A DNA stretch of 64,000 nt from Symbiodinium natans (taxonomy: Eukaryota > Sar > Dinophyceae > Suessiales > Symbiodiniaceae): contig CAJNDS010000802.1 in assembly GCA_905221605.1 (NCBI GenBank), positions 248,001-312,000 on the forward strand, in the 5' to 3' direction. The notes beneath the pieces are model-generated. The model was not told where the DNA came from. It saw only the letters and a program-made list of their open reading frames with translations, and searched no databases. Made by a program: the position numbers and the translations under genes. This document shows, in pieces, positions 45,361-57,201 of this stretch; positions within the stretch are counted from its first letter, which is position 1; the number at the start of each line of letters is the position of its first letter.

Positions 45361-47480
45361 GGGCCCAGCCCCCCCCGCACCTGCTGCAAAAAAACGTTTT
45401 CACACGCAGCAACAAAAACAACACGCCCCACACCTGCAACAAAAACAGCCTGCAACAAAAATGCAAACATTTTTTTCGCCAGTTTTCCTAATGTTTTTTG
45501 GGTGTTTTGTTTGCTATGTGGGTTTTTAGTTGTGATTTCTCCCTCGGAACTGTTTCAAAAGTCCCTCTTTCAATGTTTTCAAGTTGATGTTTTTCTGTTT
45601 CGCTTGAGGTGGCTCCGCATTCTGTCTGAATTTAAGGCTGTTTCAAGGAATTTGCGAAGGAAACGCTTAATCCGCCGGAAAGCACTTGCAGAAGAACAGA
45701 GAAGGGCAATGATGGAATCATAAGGATGGGTTTAATCATGTTTTATAACCTACAAGGCACAATGAAAACATCTTTTAGCGTTGTTTTTTTTAGAGACCCG
45801 AATAACATTTCATCATAGGGACATAATAAAAACATCACCTAGCAGTTAAGAGATGATGCATCATCGCTTCACTCTTTGCTTAGGTCTCCATCTGGTTTCT
45901 TAAAATCTCTAATTCCGTTCTGCTGGTACGCTCCATCATCTTGACAAAAGCAAGCCATTGCTCAACGGTGTTTTTCAGCTTGGACATCAGCAACTTTCAA
46001 ACTTGCCCCCCACAAAGCACTTGCTCTTCTTCTTCACGCCACCTACCAAGCCAAGCTTCACGTGCCATCGCAAAGTCCCAAACCGCGAACGGTTTTTCTG
46101 GGAGCAAGGTCGTCTTACTCTGACAAAAATCAGCATCTGCTTCGCTGACTTCTTCAACGTTTCCTTGAAGCAGGCATTCTGAATGATGTTGCAAAGATCT
46201 GCCATTGTGGCACTGCTGGATGTTCAAAGTGACTGCTGTCTTCCGTTCCTTACGCTTTGCTTCACGCGCGCGGTCTGTCTTCTCCTTCTTCTTCTTTGCT
46301 TCCTTCTTTAACTTGCGCATGTAGCCCTACAGGCAGGAGTACCTTATGAAGGTGACCTTTACCTCAGAAGAATGCTTGCTCAACACTAAAGCCGATGTCA
46401 TCCTCATCTTTGTAGGCGGGCATCTCCGAGATTTCGTTGTTATTGATGGGTTCTGGCACATCCAGATGCATTGTCACACTCGTCGCTTTCATCAACTTTC
46501 TCTGAACGCTTGGAACTTGACCCATCACTCACATGCTCTTTTTCCTCCACAGCACAGGCGACCTTCTCAACACACCCTGACGTCTGGCAGGGGATGCCAT
46601 CACTAGCAAACGAAGTAGAAAGTCAGGACGCTGCTGGAACACTCGTTGAGCAATCGCTTCAAATAAGACATCGGTTTTGCTCAATGCTTAACATCATCGC
46701 AACAGTGGCAAACATGGCCTTGAATGAGAAGCATTAAACCCTTCAATCATGTTAGGCGCGCCATTGATAACGTCGTAGTGGTCAAAGTAGTTGAACCGTC
46801 TAAAACCCTACGAATATCCAAAAGTTTGTGAGTGTCTAAACCATACTATGCCCAAATTTGACTTCATAATAAGCATTTCTATGAACCGCCGATCTAAAAG
46901 GCAATTATAGTCTAACCCAAAGACCAAAACTAGCGAATAAACCTATATACCAATGCAAAATGTCAAGATAAACTACGACCCTTAAGAAAGCAAACCATCA
47001 AAAACAACGGCCAGCGGTAAGCTGAACTTCGGCGTGCCTAAGGATGGCGCCGATGACTCGGCCTGAATGCTATGTCCAGGGAGTCTTTGCTTAAGAGCCG
47101 AAAAGAGCGAATCGAAGTCGCCCTGAAAAGCTCCCTGGCTTCCCTGGAATCGAGGTGGAGCCAGCTTTTTGGACTCCATGGTGTATGACAGTATGACATG
47201 CTGTTGGGACCCAACGTCACAGGCTGGCATGGTGCAGAGGCAGCCAGGAGGCTTCGACCGCTTTTCCCGAAGGACTCCGCAGGCACGTCCTTCGCGGAGT
47301 CGAAGGATGAAGAGCCCCTGCAAGAGCAAGAGGAGCATGTCCTCTTTTCGCTGGTCAGTGGACTAGTTGGTTTTGAGGTCTTTGGCTTGTTGAAGAACCA
47401 CAAGTTGCAGTTGGGTGTGCAGATGTAGCGTGGTCCCACTCAGGGTCTTTGCTAGAGCTCGCCCCACATCTCCCCGGCCA
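45361..47480. other. Long stretch without a supported gene
   Basis: Candidate frames are short. One minus-strand frame (45997-46320) is Lys/Glu-rich at its start (KKEAKKKKEKTDRAREAKRK) and could be an exon, but no family or clear splice sites support it. Around 46790-46960 the sequence turns AT-rich with CTAAACC motifs. A plus-strand frame at 47198-47428 reads plausibly but is unrecognised. Confidence 0.35.
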
Positions 47481-47636
47481 GCAAAGCTACGGCGGTGCAG
47501 GCCATGACAGACTTCGATTCCTTGGCAGCAACTGTGGTGTCAAGCTCCCAAAGGGCGTTTTCACGCTTGGCTAAATCTTGGATTCTGGCAGGCGGCCATC
47601 GGGAAGCGGAAAGAGGGAAGGCAGTCTTTTGGGACA

Positions 47637-47819
47637 ATGGCCCTCAGACCTACCCCTTCGACGAGAACCAGCAAGACGTGGCGTTTGCTTGCAGACGGGC
47701 TTGGTGAATACTGGCTCGAAACAGGAGATCACCAAAATCCATCCGGCAACATGCTCTACCTGAAAGACGACAAGTATCAACTGCACGCATTCTGGGAGGA
47801 CCTCCAACCTGTTGGATGA
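47637..47819 (+). CDS. 3' exon or fragment of a ~58-residue-repeat protein
   Basis: The frame contains EYWLETGDHQNPSGNMLYLK followed by DDKYQLHAFWEDLQPVG and a stop. This is one unit of the same repeat found at 48371-48470 and 48734-49372, with the shared features FW/YWL-x-T-G, N-MLYLK-D and FWED. The start is not defined; it may be a separate gene copy, because it has its own stop after the FWED motif. Function is unknown. Confidence 0.4.
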   Translation: MALRPTPSTRTSKTWRLLADGLGEYWLETGDHQNPSGNMLYLKDDKYQLHAFWEDLQPVG

Positions 47820-48370
47820 GTAGTGAATTTGGGACATTGGGGCCCGTCATAAACGATCAGAAAGGTACCAGTTGTGGTTCGTGTGTGTTAGCATTCAAAG
47901 GTGGCAGTGTTTTGATAAGGTTCAATAGATGCTGCATGATGCGGGTTCTCAAGAGGAAGGAGGAGGCCTCCAAGAGATACTCGTTTCAGTAAAAGGTTGG
48001 ATGTTGAAGTCGTTGCTTTATGTTGCTTTCATCAGAGCAATATTTCTTTGATCCTGTGAGGCTTCAGGGTTTCATGCAAGCCTCACAGAATCGGTGTATT
48101 GGAGCTCATTCTGCATTGTTTGGTCCTGCGTGTTTTTGTGATGTCCATGCTGGAAAAGTGAATGCTAGCAGGTGTTCCGGATTAAGTAGATGTGACCCCC
48201 CGAGTTGTCACTGCTTAACATTACTTTGGACTACACACTGTAACCTTTAGCGCACGAAGACTCTAGGCGGTTCTCAACATGAGGTATATTTGCGACTAAC
48301 ACGTTTACCGCAGCATGTGGAGAAAGACAGTCAGCTCTTTTAGTAAATTCTAAGAGGTTACATAAGTTAC

Positions 48371-48470
48371 AATGGGGCCTGGGGCTTCGTTCCCAGGACC
48401 CGAAGACAAAGTGGAGAGTGGTCCCCGTCCCGGGCAGTGGCGAATTCTGGCTGGTCACGGGGCCAAATCA
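48371..48470 (+). pseudogene. Isolated unit of the ~58-residue repeat
   Basis: The frame reads SQDPKTKWRVVPVPGSGEFW followed by LVTGPNHHQPG, then loses the pattern. The unit matches repeats in 48734-49372 (DPKTKFRFLLNG, GGFWLVTSQNHHDPNQM). It could be an exon whose partner was lost or a degraded copy. Confidence 0.4.
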
Positions 48471-48571
48471 TCATCAGCCAGGATGGGAACCACAATCGCA
48501 AGCTACATTATGTTACGGCACTTCATGTACACCTCAATATTGTATACATAAAATGTTAGAGAATTCTCCAT

Positions 48572-48655
48572 GACGGCGACTGCGACGACTAGTACTTCTA
48601 GTACTAGTACTAGTACTACGACGACTACTACGACTACGACGACTATTGCTGCAGT
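48572..48655. repeat. GACGACTAGTACT-type microsatellite
   Basis: CTAGTA and CGACTA units alternate over about 80 bases just upstream of the repeat-protein frame. Confidence 0.85.
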
Positions 48656-48733
48656 TTTTTCGCTACCGTTCTGCTGTTCTTGCTGTTGTGCTGGTGGTGG
48701 GTGTGAAGTCACACATGTCACCTGCCAGGCGAG

Positions 48734-49372
48734 ATGCTTTTCCTGTCGAACTCAATCTGGAAGAGTCATGCCTTTTGGCACGATCCGAAGTGCCAATGGC
48801 GTGTGATGGAAGTGGCGTATGGTCTACAGCCCTTCATGCTGAGCCCAGCGGAAAACTGGATCGTGGGTGCGGAGGGTCACAGAACCTACGAAGATTTCCT
48901 GCTGATTTGGCAGGTGGGAAGCTGCACCGGGTTTTGGAATCTGCACATGCCAATGGCTGCTAGTAACTCCATTAGTAACTGTTTGCAATTTGAGCATCCT
49001 AGGGTTTGCAAAGCTCTCTGGGGGCAGGTTGGTGGCACCCACATTCACAACTTCAACTACGACGGCAGATGCCGCTGGCTGTTGAAGCCAGCATCAAATG
49101 GTGAGGTTTGGCTCATCACTGGTTCGGAAGCTGACGACCCCAACGTAATGCTGTACCTAAAAGGTGACAGCTTCTGGGTACACTCACCAGCCAACCCCGA
49201 TCCCAAGTGCACGTGGCTTGTTGTCTCTGCTGGTGATGGTGGCTTTTGGTTGGTGACTTCTCAGAACCATCACGATCCAAATCAGATGCTGTACATTAGT
49301 GACGGCCAGTGGAAGCACACGGGCTTCTGGGAAGACCCCAAAACGAAGTTCCGATTCCTGCTCAACGGCTAA
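48734..49372 (+). CDS. Unknown protein with ~58-residue tandem repeats
   Basis: 212 codons are open to a stop at 49372. The protein holds about three units sharing a pattern: HS/FW-x-DPK-C-x-W, a Gly, then W-L-(I/V)-T-x2, then DPN-x-MLY and a W. Examples are HAFWHDPKCQWRV, GEVWLITGSEADDPNVMLYL, DPKCTWLVVSAGDGGFWLVT and HHDPNQMLYISDGQWKHTGF. The periodic Trp and Gly suggest a beta-rich repeat fold, perhaps trefoil-like; that is a guess. The true 5' exon is not identified. Related units at 47.6 and 48.4 kb suggest local duplication. Confidence 0.45.
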   Translation: MLFLSNSIWKSHAFWHDPKCQWRVMEVAYGLQPFMLSPAENWIVGAEGHRTYEDFLLIWQVGSCTGFWNLHMPMAASNSISNCLQFEHPRVCKALWGQVGGTHIHNFNYDGRCRWLLKPASNGEVWLITGSEADDPNVMLYLKGDSFWVHSPANPDPKCTWLVVSAGDGGFWLVTSQNHHDPNQMLYISDGQWKHTGFWEDPKTKFRFLLNG

Positions 49373-50180
49373 GTCACTCGGTCGTCCGGCATCTCGATCT
49401 GCTGTTGATCCATCCACTGCTGCAGAAAACGTCCTCCCTGCCATGCAGGATTGCAGGATCATTGGCATGATGCAGTGGCCTGTTGGAATTGGCCCTGATT
49501 TCAGGACTTCAACTTGCTTAGATGTTTGGCTCCAGCTTATGCTAGGAACTGATAAACGTGTGTATTGCCATATGAACTCAGATTCTGTCAGATGTTCTGC
49601 AAGGGTGGAGTCTCTTTCTGAGTCTACAGAAAATTCCGCACTGATGGTCGAAAGCCTACGTCCCTAGGTCCCAGCTCCCACCCGCCCGAGGCTGACCTGA
49701 CAGCTATGGTGCACTCTTCTCACCCTGAATTGTCTACAGGCTGTCTTGTGTCAGAGCCCATACCTTGCCTACTCCCACAACTTTCTTGAGAACTTGGATG
49801 AAGTGCAGTGCACATACAATAGAGTTATCGCATACTCTAGTCTCTAGCCTATGTAGTATTTTGTAGTATACGAAGTTTAGGAAGCTTTCGCGCCAAGGCG
49901 TCGCTGGACACAGACCAGTGGTCCAAGAGTTGCGGGAAACCTTGTTAGGCGCCCTGCAAAACCACCGTCGTGAACACATCTTCGAAAGGCCTCAGCCCCT
50001 TAAGCTTAAACCTTGTAAGGCCCTTACAGCCGTATACCCTAAGACCATTAAGATGCAGCCTTTCGGCGTTGCAGATCTAGATGCCAGGACCTTGTCACAG
50101 CAGTTTGCTTGGAAATTGCCTTTTCTCCATGAGATATCTTTATAAGAACGTATTCCAAAGGCTATTCTTGTTATGGTTCT
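49373..50180. other. No gene recognised
   Basis: Frames are under 125 codons and without motifs. No repeat stands out. Confidence 0.4.
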
Positions 50181-51450
50181 GAGGGGGTTACTTGAACGTA
50201 AAATCCGAACCTCCGAAGTCCAATGCTGAGCCCCCATACCACACACTGGACCTTCAAAACCCACAATCACCAAGAGCATGCTGGTCGCGCAGAATCGTAC
50301 GGCATGCGCGGCACGAGCGCTGGCACGTTCGAGCGAGCAGCTCGCGAGCGCCAGTAACCCGACAGCCGGCAACAGGCACGGTGGTCGCCAACAGCAACGC
50401 ACGGCAGGGAGCTGCTTCGAATTGGTCCAGTGCGCCGCCTGCGTTGTGCCACTGCCGGGTGCGAACCATACGAATATTGGAGAGGCACACCGGAATCTCG
50501 CATAGTTTGCGATATGTGCCCAAGAATCCCCGGTGCGTCAGGGCAAAGTTGAAGACTCGCCAGGCTGCGACGAGGATCGCAGCAAACGACGACCCCACTG
50601 GAACGCCTTCGATATCCTTCGATCCAAACCAGCAAACCCTCGATGCCATCTCGAGGTTGATGTAGGTTTAATTCCACGCCGCCTGGACATCTCCCACGGC
50701 GGCATCCCACGTTTTCGCACTTGTAGTGGAGTACTGAGCGTTGCTCTGTGCAGCGTGGGGGGAGTCTACAGCAATCTCGGCCAGGTGCCCTTCAACAACA
50801 AGCCGAGATTTACTCGGTGTTCTTGTCACGATAGGCGAAGCGCAGCTTCACGATCCGCTCCGACGGAACCGTGTCCGTGACGCGGTTGGAGTCCTGAATG
50901 CTCAAGACCTCTAGTACGCCATGATCGAGATGTTTCGCCATTGGCAGCTTTCAGCCTTGTGGAACAATGGCATCTTTTTCTCTAATTAACGTGTTCTCCC
51001 GCGAACGCGCCGTCTTGGCCGTGCGCATCATCAACACGCCGTGAGCTTCGTTCCGCCGCGAGAAGTGGTCCCTTGGCTCGACGTTGTTCTATAACTCTCA
51101 GGGAGGGGCGGTGGTAGGGCTTGCACCTCGACGGGCCCCTCGTTGCGAAGCGTCCGCACCAGCATTCTCCAGCTCCAGCATCACGTCGTCAGGTAGTAAT
51201 GGCTTGTCACCTTCAATATCCGAAAGCACATGCCCGACGTACTCGCCCGGCGCGCACAAAGCACAGCGACCGTGTTCCTCCCTTCAAAGCCGATACTTGT
51301 ACCTGGACCAACCCACAGGATTTTATTGGTCTTGTGGAAATAGAAATGCCTGCTCTCCAATTTGCACTGGTCGGGCCAAGGCCCTGCCGCTCGCCGTCAG
51401 CCATCGTCGCGCCGCTGCCACCGCCGCTCGACACTGAACCATTGACACTC
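50181..51450 (-). pseudogene. Degraded Copia-like (Ty1/copia) pol remnant
   Basis: Minus-strand pieces in several frames resemble the start of a Copia reverse transcriptase: KLRFAYRDKNTE, then RLVVEGHLAEIAVDSP and later ELNLHQPRDGIEGL. These match the usual K-x-R-x-V-x2-G-H and QP-x-G-x2-G-L elements in order. Stops and frameshifts are frequent, and the catalytic YVDD region is not found. The call depends on short motifs and is tentative. Confidence 0.35.
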
Positions 51451-52690
51451 CTCTAGCATGCTCGTTCTTGCCACGCTACCCTCGCAGGCTCGTTCTTGCC
51501 ACGAAATCCAATTCGCCGGTCTCCAGCTTGTTGCGGTAGACGCCCGCCTTCCTGCAATCGTCCCATTGGTGCCATGACCGGCACCTGAGTCGTCGGAGGC
51601 ACTCTGGGGTGGGGTTCGTGGGAAGACCGTGAAGGCACAACTCGCGGTCTCCCCCGCCTGAACCAGCAGCAGCGCCCGAGACGTTGGGTCCAGCTCAAGG
51701 GAACGCGTTTCGAGCACGCGCTTGTCAGTGGCAGTGGTGGCCGCGTGCTGCCATCCCGGTCGTCCGAATCCGTCGGCATTCGGGTCACCGCGCTGCTTCA
51801 GGGTTCGTCGCCACCAAGTCGGCCCAGGTTGGTGCAGGGAAGCCCACCGAGCGCAGGTGGCGCACCGCGTGGTCTGCCGCGTGTGTGCTGGGGGGTGTGC
51901 CGGGCACGTCTGTGTTCAGCAGTGGGCGGACACCCAGGCGGGCGAACCAGGGCAGCGAGCACACTTGGGTGGTGCTCGCTTAGCCCACAGGGTGTCCGCC
52001 CACGAGCCCCAATAAGCTGCATGGCAGTGCTTCTCCGCAGACCCGAGTCAGAGTCCGCTGCTGGAGGGCGGGGCTCGACGGGTGCTCAGGTTGGGGATGG
52101 GTATTTCACCATCCCTTCTGGCCAGCAACCTCGCGAGGCCCCGCGCAGGACCGCAGCATCATGCTAGGCTGCGCGCCGTGTGGGTCGGCGGCACGGGCCG
52201 CACCAAGGACGTGCTGGGGGCGCAGAAGCAACAGCCACGCTGACTGCAGCTGTAGCAGGCGGTCCTGGGAACTCTCCCGGCCGCCTCCCCGGGGTTCTGC
52301 GGGGTATCATGCGCAGACCGCTCGCGAAATGCGCCCAAACCGTCCAGCAAGACAAACTTTAAGTGGGCAAACATGACATTGCGCCGGTCATGCGGGGTAG
52401 AAAAGAAGGCGGCAATCAGCAAGCTGCTCAACTCCATACACAGCTGCCGTTTCACAGCGCCGCAGCATGCCGCAGCAACACATCCTCCAAGATGCGAAAA
52501 TCGGGCCGACGCGCGTTGCGTGAACAAAACCCCTGCCGACATCTCCGCATAAGCATTAAAATAGCGGGAACAAAAACAAGTGGAAACTGGTTAGGCCCAA
52601 GAACCCCACCGTTCTAGTGAGCACCATCAGCATGCAAGGATGTAGTCGAGTCGAGTCGAGACCTGATCGCCCGAAGGCGTCCCCTTTAGG
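51451..52690. other. GC-rich stretch, no supported gene
   Basis: Overlapping frames of 100-140 codons on both strands are what high GC content produces. None shows a motif. It may be further retroelement debris. Confidence 0.35.
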
Positions 52691-52696
52691 GTACAG

Positions 52697-53743
52697 GTGA
52701 AACGTTCTCCAGGCACCTTTTATGCAGATTCCTGCCCCATCACAAATTTGCAAGAATCATCGCGTGATTCATTCCACATATTGTTGTTCATAGCTGCTGT
52801 TTCCCAGTTGGCCCAACACATGATCTGGATAATACAGCGTCTTTATTCCGAACAAGTTGGCCAAGTGAAGACGCAAAATGAATCGAGCAAGGAGTTTCCG
52901 ATCAGAGCTGGAGTTCGACAAGGGTGTGTTTTGAGCCCTCGTTTGTTCTGCGCCGTGTTGGAGTGGGCAATGCGTGATTGGAAACAAACGGGACAGAATT
53001 TTGGGATTCAACTTCAAACGAACGCGCAGGCGCTGACGGACCTCCGCTTCGCTGACGACATTTTGCTGTTCGCACTCTCGCTGCAACAAATTCTGGTCAT
53101 GGTGCGTTCACTAATTTTATGTTTGCGGCAAGTGGGCTTGGTATTGAATGCTTCCAAAACCAAATTGATGACGACCCAAGCCCAGCCACCAAATCGAGTG
53201 TGGCTTCATGAGGAAACTTACATTGACATCGTACGTGATGGTAGCACGCACAAATGGTTGGGATGTCAGTTGTCCATGAGTGGTGACCAAACCTCGGATG
53301 TCGAATTTCATCTCCATGCAGCTGCACGGGCCTTTTGGGCGAACAAGTGGATTTTATGTGACAAGCACGTCCCATTGGCCCTTCGGGTAAAATTTTTCGA
53401 AGCTGTAGTGACACCGGTTGCATGTTTTGGTGCCGGGCATCGCAAAGTACGGCAGCATCATCTTCGCAAACTGGATTCAGAATGGCGACGATTGCTTAGA
53501 ATCATGGTTGGACCGCCTTCGGGACTTGATTGGTCGTTACCCTGGCATGAGGTACTGCACGAATGGAATCAACATGTCCAGCAGATGACTCAAACGTTAA
53601 ACTTGCAGAGCTGGTCTTACAAATGCATCCATGGCTATTGGAATTTCGCACATCATGTGGCAAAGTTGCCAGATGTTGCCAGCAAACAGGTGGGTGAAGC
53701 GTGCGATGAGTTGGTCGCCAAATGGAGTTCGCGTTCCTGGTAG
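52697..53743 (+). pseudogene. 5'-truncated LINE reverse transcriptase
   Basis: The frame has no ATG at its 5' end and starts inside the RT. Motifs: FPIRAGVRQGCVLSPRLF (motif B region), TDLRFADDILLFA (motif C), NASKTKLM and HKWLGCQLS. A C-terminal LINE-type region follows (WSYKCIHGYWNFAHHVAKLP). It ends at a TAG at 53743; the same protein seems to continue in another frame (GRPRDCWYTQLEAFARF), so the copy is frameshifted. 5' truncation is typical of LINE insertion. Confidence 0.7.
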
Positions 53744-53984
53744 ACCTCGCGATTGTTGGTACACGCAGCTTGAAGCTTTTGCGCGTTTCAATGGAAATAC
53801 CTGTTGGACTGAGTACGTGACAAATTTCTTTGACATCGCGCGGGGTGCATTCATTGATTTTGTACAGCATTGAGAAAATTGAACAAAGATGATTCGTCAA
53901 AAGCCGTCGATGTTTAGAATGATTCTAACATTGACGTGACGTCATGCTCAAATGCAGTTTGACACCATGTAAAGTTGCGTTCTT

Positions 53985-54045
53985 TGCCTGCTCCTCTAAG
54001 AGGCCGCCTACGGGCATGCAGGACTTACTTACTTACTTACTTCCC
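53985..54045 (+). repeat. LINE 3' end: GGCCGCC hairpin plus (ACTT)n tail
   Basis: AGAGGCCGCCTACGGGCATG is followed by four ACTT units. Similar GGCCGCC-TACGGGC or GGCGGCC-TACGGGC motifs occur at ~54579, ~56500 (with a GACTT tail) and ~56888. They mark the 3' ends of the LINE copies here. Confidence 0.55.
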
Positions 54046-54271
54046 AGTTGGCCCAGCGTCGGAAGCGAGCGAAGTTGTCCAGGCAAGTCATCCACATGCT
54101 GCAGCGTCTACCAGGGTCAGGCCGCCTCACCGGCCGCCACTTCAACGCACGTCTAACCCATCTTGCTTCAGGCAAGTTTGCGATGTGTCTCGCAAAATTC
54201 CAATAGGAATGCAAACAAAGTTGTCCCCATGTAGGCCGTCGCAAAGCTTCCCAACACCGCAAAGCTTTCAT
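54029..54271 (-). pseudogene. Antisense LINE C-terminal fragment
   Basis: The minus-strand frame contains SYWNFARHIANLPEARWVRR and TCLDNFARFRRWANW. These match the end of the plus-strand LINE at 53.6-53.8 kb (YWNFAHHVAKLP, QLEAFARF). It is a separate inverted piece. From 54272 to 54642 no gene is seen. Confidence 0.5.
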
Positions 54272-54642
54272 GTTCCACTGGTGTAATATGTGGTGTATTC
54301 ATCGCTTTTCCGTTTTTCCGGGGAGAAAGAGCCTGTCCTCGAACGACCGTTTATGGGGTGCATTTTTTGATTGGGCCAGTGATATTGTTTTGCCGGCTTG
54401 TTATTGCAAGGCTGTGTGTCGCGGCTTGCTGGTATATAAATTTGTTATGCTTCCGCATGCATTTTGAGTGAGCGCGCCATGTAAAGTTTGTGTATAGCGT
54501 GATGTTCTGGGCTTACGCGCGCAAGCACGTGACCAAAAAAAAAAAAATTGTGCTTTTAATTTTCGCCTGACCCCTTTAAAAGGCCGCCTTCGGGCCTTGA
54601 CCGCATGTGCGTACGTTTGTGCACCCGTGAAAAGTTACGTGC

Positions 54643-55449
54643 GTGATATGTAACTTCGTTGTACGGGACACGGACGTACCCGATGCCGAGTACCGCATCC
54701 TGCTGCTTCGCCGGCTGAGGCTACCGCTGCCGCTTACACCCGCGCGATGCCCTTGCGGAGGCAACCTCGACGCGCTCGGGGACCACCGGTCCGCGTGCGT
54801 GCAGGTCGGGGTATTAGCCCGTCGTGCTGGCCCCCTCGAACGTGCAGCAGCACGCATTGGCCGCGAGGCAGGAGCGCGGGTTGCCACGAATGTTTCCCTG
54901 CGCGATCTCAACCTCGATCTTCCGGCCGCGGACGGGCGCAGAATCGAGGTCGTCGCCAACAACCTGCCGATGTGGCAAGGTGCTCAGATCGCGGTTGACA
55001 CCACGATCGTAAGCCCTTTGAGGCGTGACGGCGAGCCCCGCCCGCAGGCGGATCGGGAACCGGGACTCGCCCTCCGTCAGGCCACCGACCGCAAACTGCG
55101 AGCGTACCCAGAACTGCGGTGCGCCCGCCGCTGCAAGCTGGTCGTCTTCGGGGTTGAACTGGGCGGGCGCTTCAGCCAGAGCACCCTGACCTTCTTGCGC
55201 TTGCTCGCACGCGCGCCATGGTGCGCGGCAGCGACCCGCCAAGCGATGGTGCACCGGTGGACCACCCTGGCAGCGCTCGCGGCGCTCCGCGCCCACGCGT
55301 GCACGCTGCTAGAGCTTCCAGTGGGTGAACCGGTTGACCCGCTCGACGGGCAGGAGCTCGCTCTGGGGGAGCTCCTTGCGGGTGCGCCCCCGCCCCAGCC
55401 CAGCAGGCCGGGGCATGGGCCGCTGCCGCCCTGGACCCACTGTTCGTAG
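54643..55449 (+). pseudogene. LINE C-terminal region: CxCG zinc motif and nuclease-like domain
   Basis: A 268-codon frame carries LLRRLRLPLPL, CPCGGNLDALGDHRSAC (C-x-C...H...C), GREAGARVATNVSLRDLNLD and DGRRIEVVANNLPMW followed by GAQIAVDTTIVSP. This C-terminal block is common to one group of eukaryotic LINEs. The D...IEVV...GAQ-x-AVDTT pattern suggests a restriction-enzyme-like fold. The RT half is absent. The frame ends near a CAG microsatellite (~55450-55490). Confidence 0.6.
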
Positions 55450-55699
55450 TAGCAGCGGCAGCAGCAGCAGCCGCAGCAGCAGGAAGAGAGCAGACTCCCC
55501 GCGAGTAAAAAGGCGCGTGAGAAAAAAATGTACGGACGGAAACCCAGAAAAAAACCCAGCACTCAACCAATAGCTCCACAAAGCGGGATGCGTGGCATCG
55601 GATCCTACCACAGTCCTGGAACACATGAGCCAACGGAACGCCGCACGGCCGAGAGCAGTCCTAGACTTGGCCACTGGCAGTGGAGCCTGCACGCTCCCC

Positions 55700-56465
55700 G
55701 GACTACTTGATGGAGCGGCAGGACTTTCGCTTTGCTGACGATATTTTATTGTTCGCGATGACACGTGACGAAGCTGCATGGATTTTGGATGCAATCGTCC
55801 AGGCTCTCGCCGCAGTGGGTCTTCTTTTGAACCCAACAAAAGACCAAGCTTTTAACCACAGAAGCACAGCCACCGTTGACGTTGTCAACGCCAAATGGTT
55901 TGGTCGTGGATTTATTCAACGGAGAAGATTCGCATAAGTGGTTGGGATGTTTGCTTTGCACCAAGTCGGAGGGCAAACATGCAATTGATATTGACCATCA
56001 TGTGCAAGCTGCATTCAAGGCATTTTTTGCCAATCGATGGCTTCTATGTGATCAGAAAGTTTCCTGGCGTGATCGCCTGCGCTATTTTGAGGCTGTCATT
56101 TAAAAAACAACATTTCCCCAGTTGCGTGTTTCGCGGCTGTGCACCGGCCGGTGTATAAATCGGACTTGCGCAAGCTCGACGTTGCTCAGAGTATGTGCTG
56201 TCGTTGGCGCACCATCTGGCACAGACTGGTCCGCAGAATGGCATGGCAATATGTGGGTTCCCTACTTGCTGATCGGTGGGTCAGACGTGTTTTGAACCGG
56301 GTTCCGAATTGGTTTCGTCGCATGTGGCGACCCAGGTACCGGTTAGATTCCATGCATCAAAACTTCTGTCGCTGGAAACGATGTGAGAATTGGCTGTTTG
56401 AAGCCCAAGATAAGATGAGGCGAGATGGTCCTTCATGGACCACGTGTGAGCGCTGCTTCTCTGTA
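55700..56465 (+). pseudogene. Second LINE RT fragment, frameshifted
   Basis: FRFADDILLFAMTRDEAAW gives motif C. In the next frame GEDSHKWLGCLLC, FFANRWLLCDQKVSWRDR and FEAVI align with HKWLGCQLS, FWANKWILCDKHVPLALR and FEAVV of the LINE at 53 kb. A third frame holds the tail (LRKLDVAQSMCCRWRTIWH, WRPRYRLDSMHQNFCRWKRC). At least two frameshifts show it is dead. Confidence 0.6.
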
Positions 56466-56639
56466 TAGGTAATGCTAGATTTGCCTGAGCCTTCAATGGG
56501 CGGCCTACGGGCTTTCAGGCCTGACTTGACTTGACTACGCTCATGATTTACACCAGCTCGATGTGGCCATGCGACTTGTGCTGGGGTCGATAGTTGGTCC
56601 GGATGGACTGGAACAGACCGTGGCATGAAATTTGACATG

Positions 56640-56850
56640 AGTGGTGCGTATATTTCGCTGGATTCCCATTCCTACGTCTCCCCGTGTGGGGCGACCTCCA
56701 TTCGCATGGCATGATGCAATTGAACGTTTCTGCCGCTGGCGCGAGTTGGGTGACTGGTTTACAACTGCAAAAAAAAACACGCCACCAATGGTTAATTCAT
56801 GTGGATGCTTTCGACGAGTTTACTTTGTACTTTTGAGTTCGGCCGCGTAG
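56640..56850 (+). pseudogene. LINE tail fragment
   Basis: SPRVGRPPFAWHDAIERFCR with WRELGDW matches the last part of the two LINE copies upstream. A TGAGCCCTCAATGGGCCGCC 3'-end motif follows at ~56877. Confidence 0.45.
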
Positions 56851-56949
56851 CTGCGTACATAACTATGGTAGCCTTTTGCCTGAGCCCTCAATGGGCCGCC
56901 CTCCCTTACGCCCTTAAGTAGTAGGCTCGGGAGTCATGTTACGTCTGGT

Positions 56950-57201
56950 CCGCGGGCGACCATTCCCACCGAATCCCCCATGCTGAAGGTGGCGAGGACT
57001 GTCCCGGCGCACTTGCGACCCACGGCCCGGGCAGCATGGATCTCCCGCTGGACTGCGCTGCTCGCAGTCGCGGCGCAGCGCTCCTTCGCCAGCTCCCTCC
57101 TTGAGCTGCCCCTTGCGGGCGAGGCCAACGGCGACGACAGCGAGCCCGAGCCTCATGAATTCCTCGCTGACGGGCGCCGGGAAAGGCCGGTCGCCGCCTG
57201 A
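56950..57201 (+). pseudogene. LINE terminal fragment (tail of the CxCG type)
   Basis: ARAAWISRWTALLAVAAQRS and LLELPLAGEAN resemble VHRWTTLAALAAL and LLELPVGEPVD at the end of the 54.6-55.4 kb fragment. The frame is short and isolated. 57202-57440 holds nothing recognised. Confidence 0.45.

Noticed and set aside
45081-45491. 136-codon Lys-Pro-Pro frame
   Set aside because: It is a translation of the CCTTCAAGCCCC tract, not a protein.
52159-52542. 127-codon minus-strand frame in GC-rich sequence
   Set aside because: No motif, and equally long competing frames on both strands.
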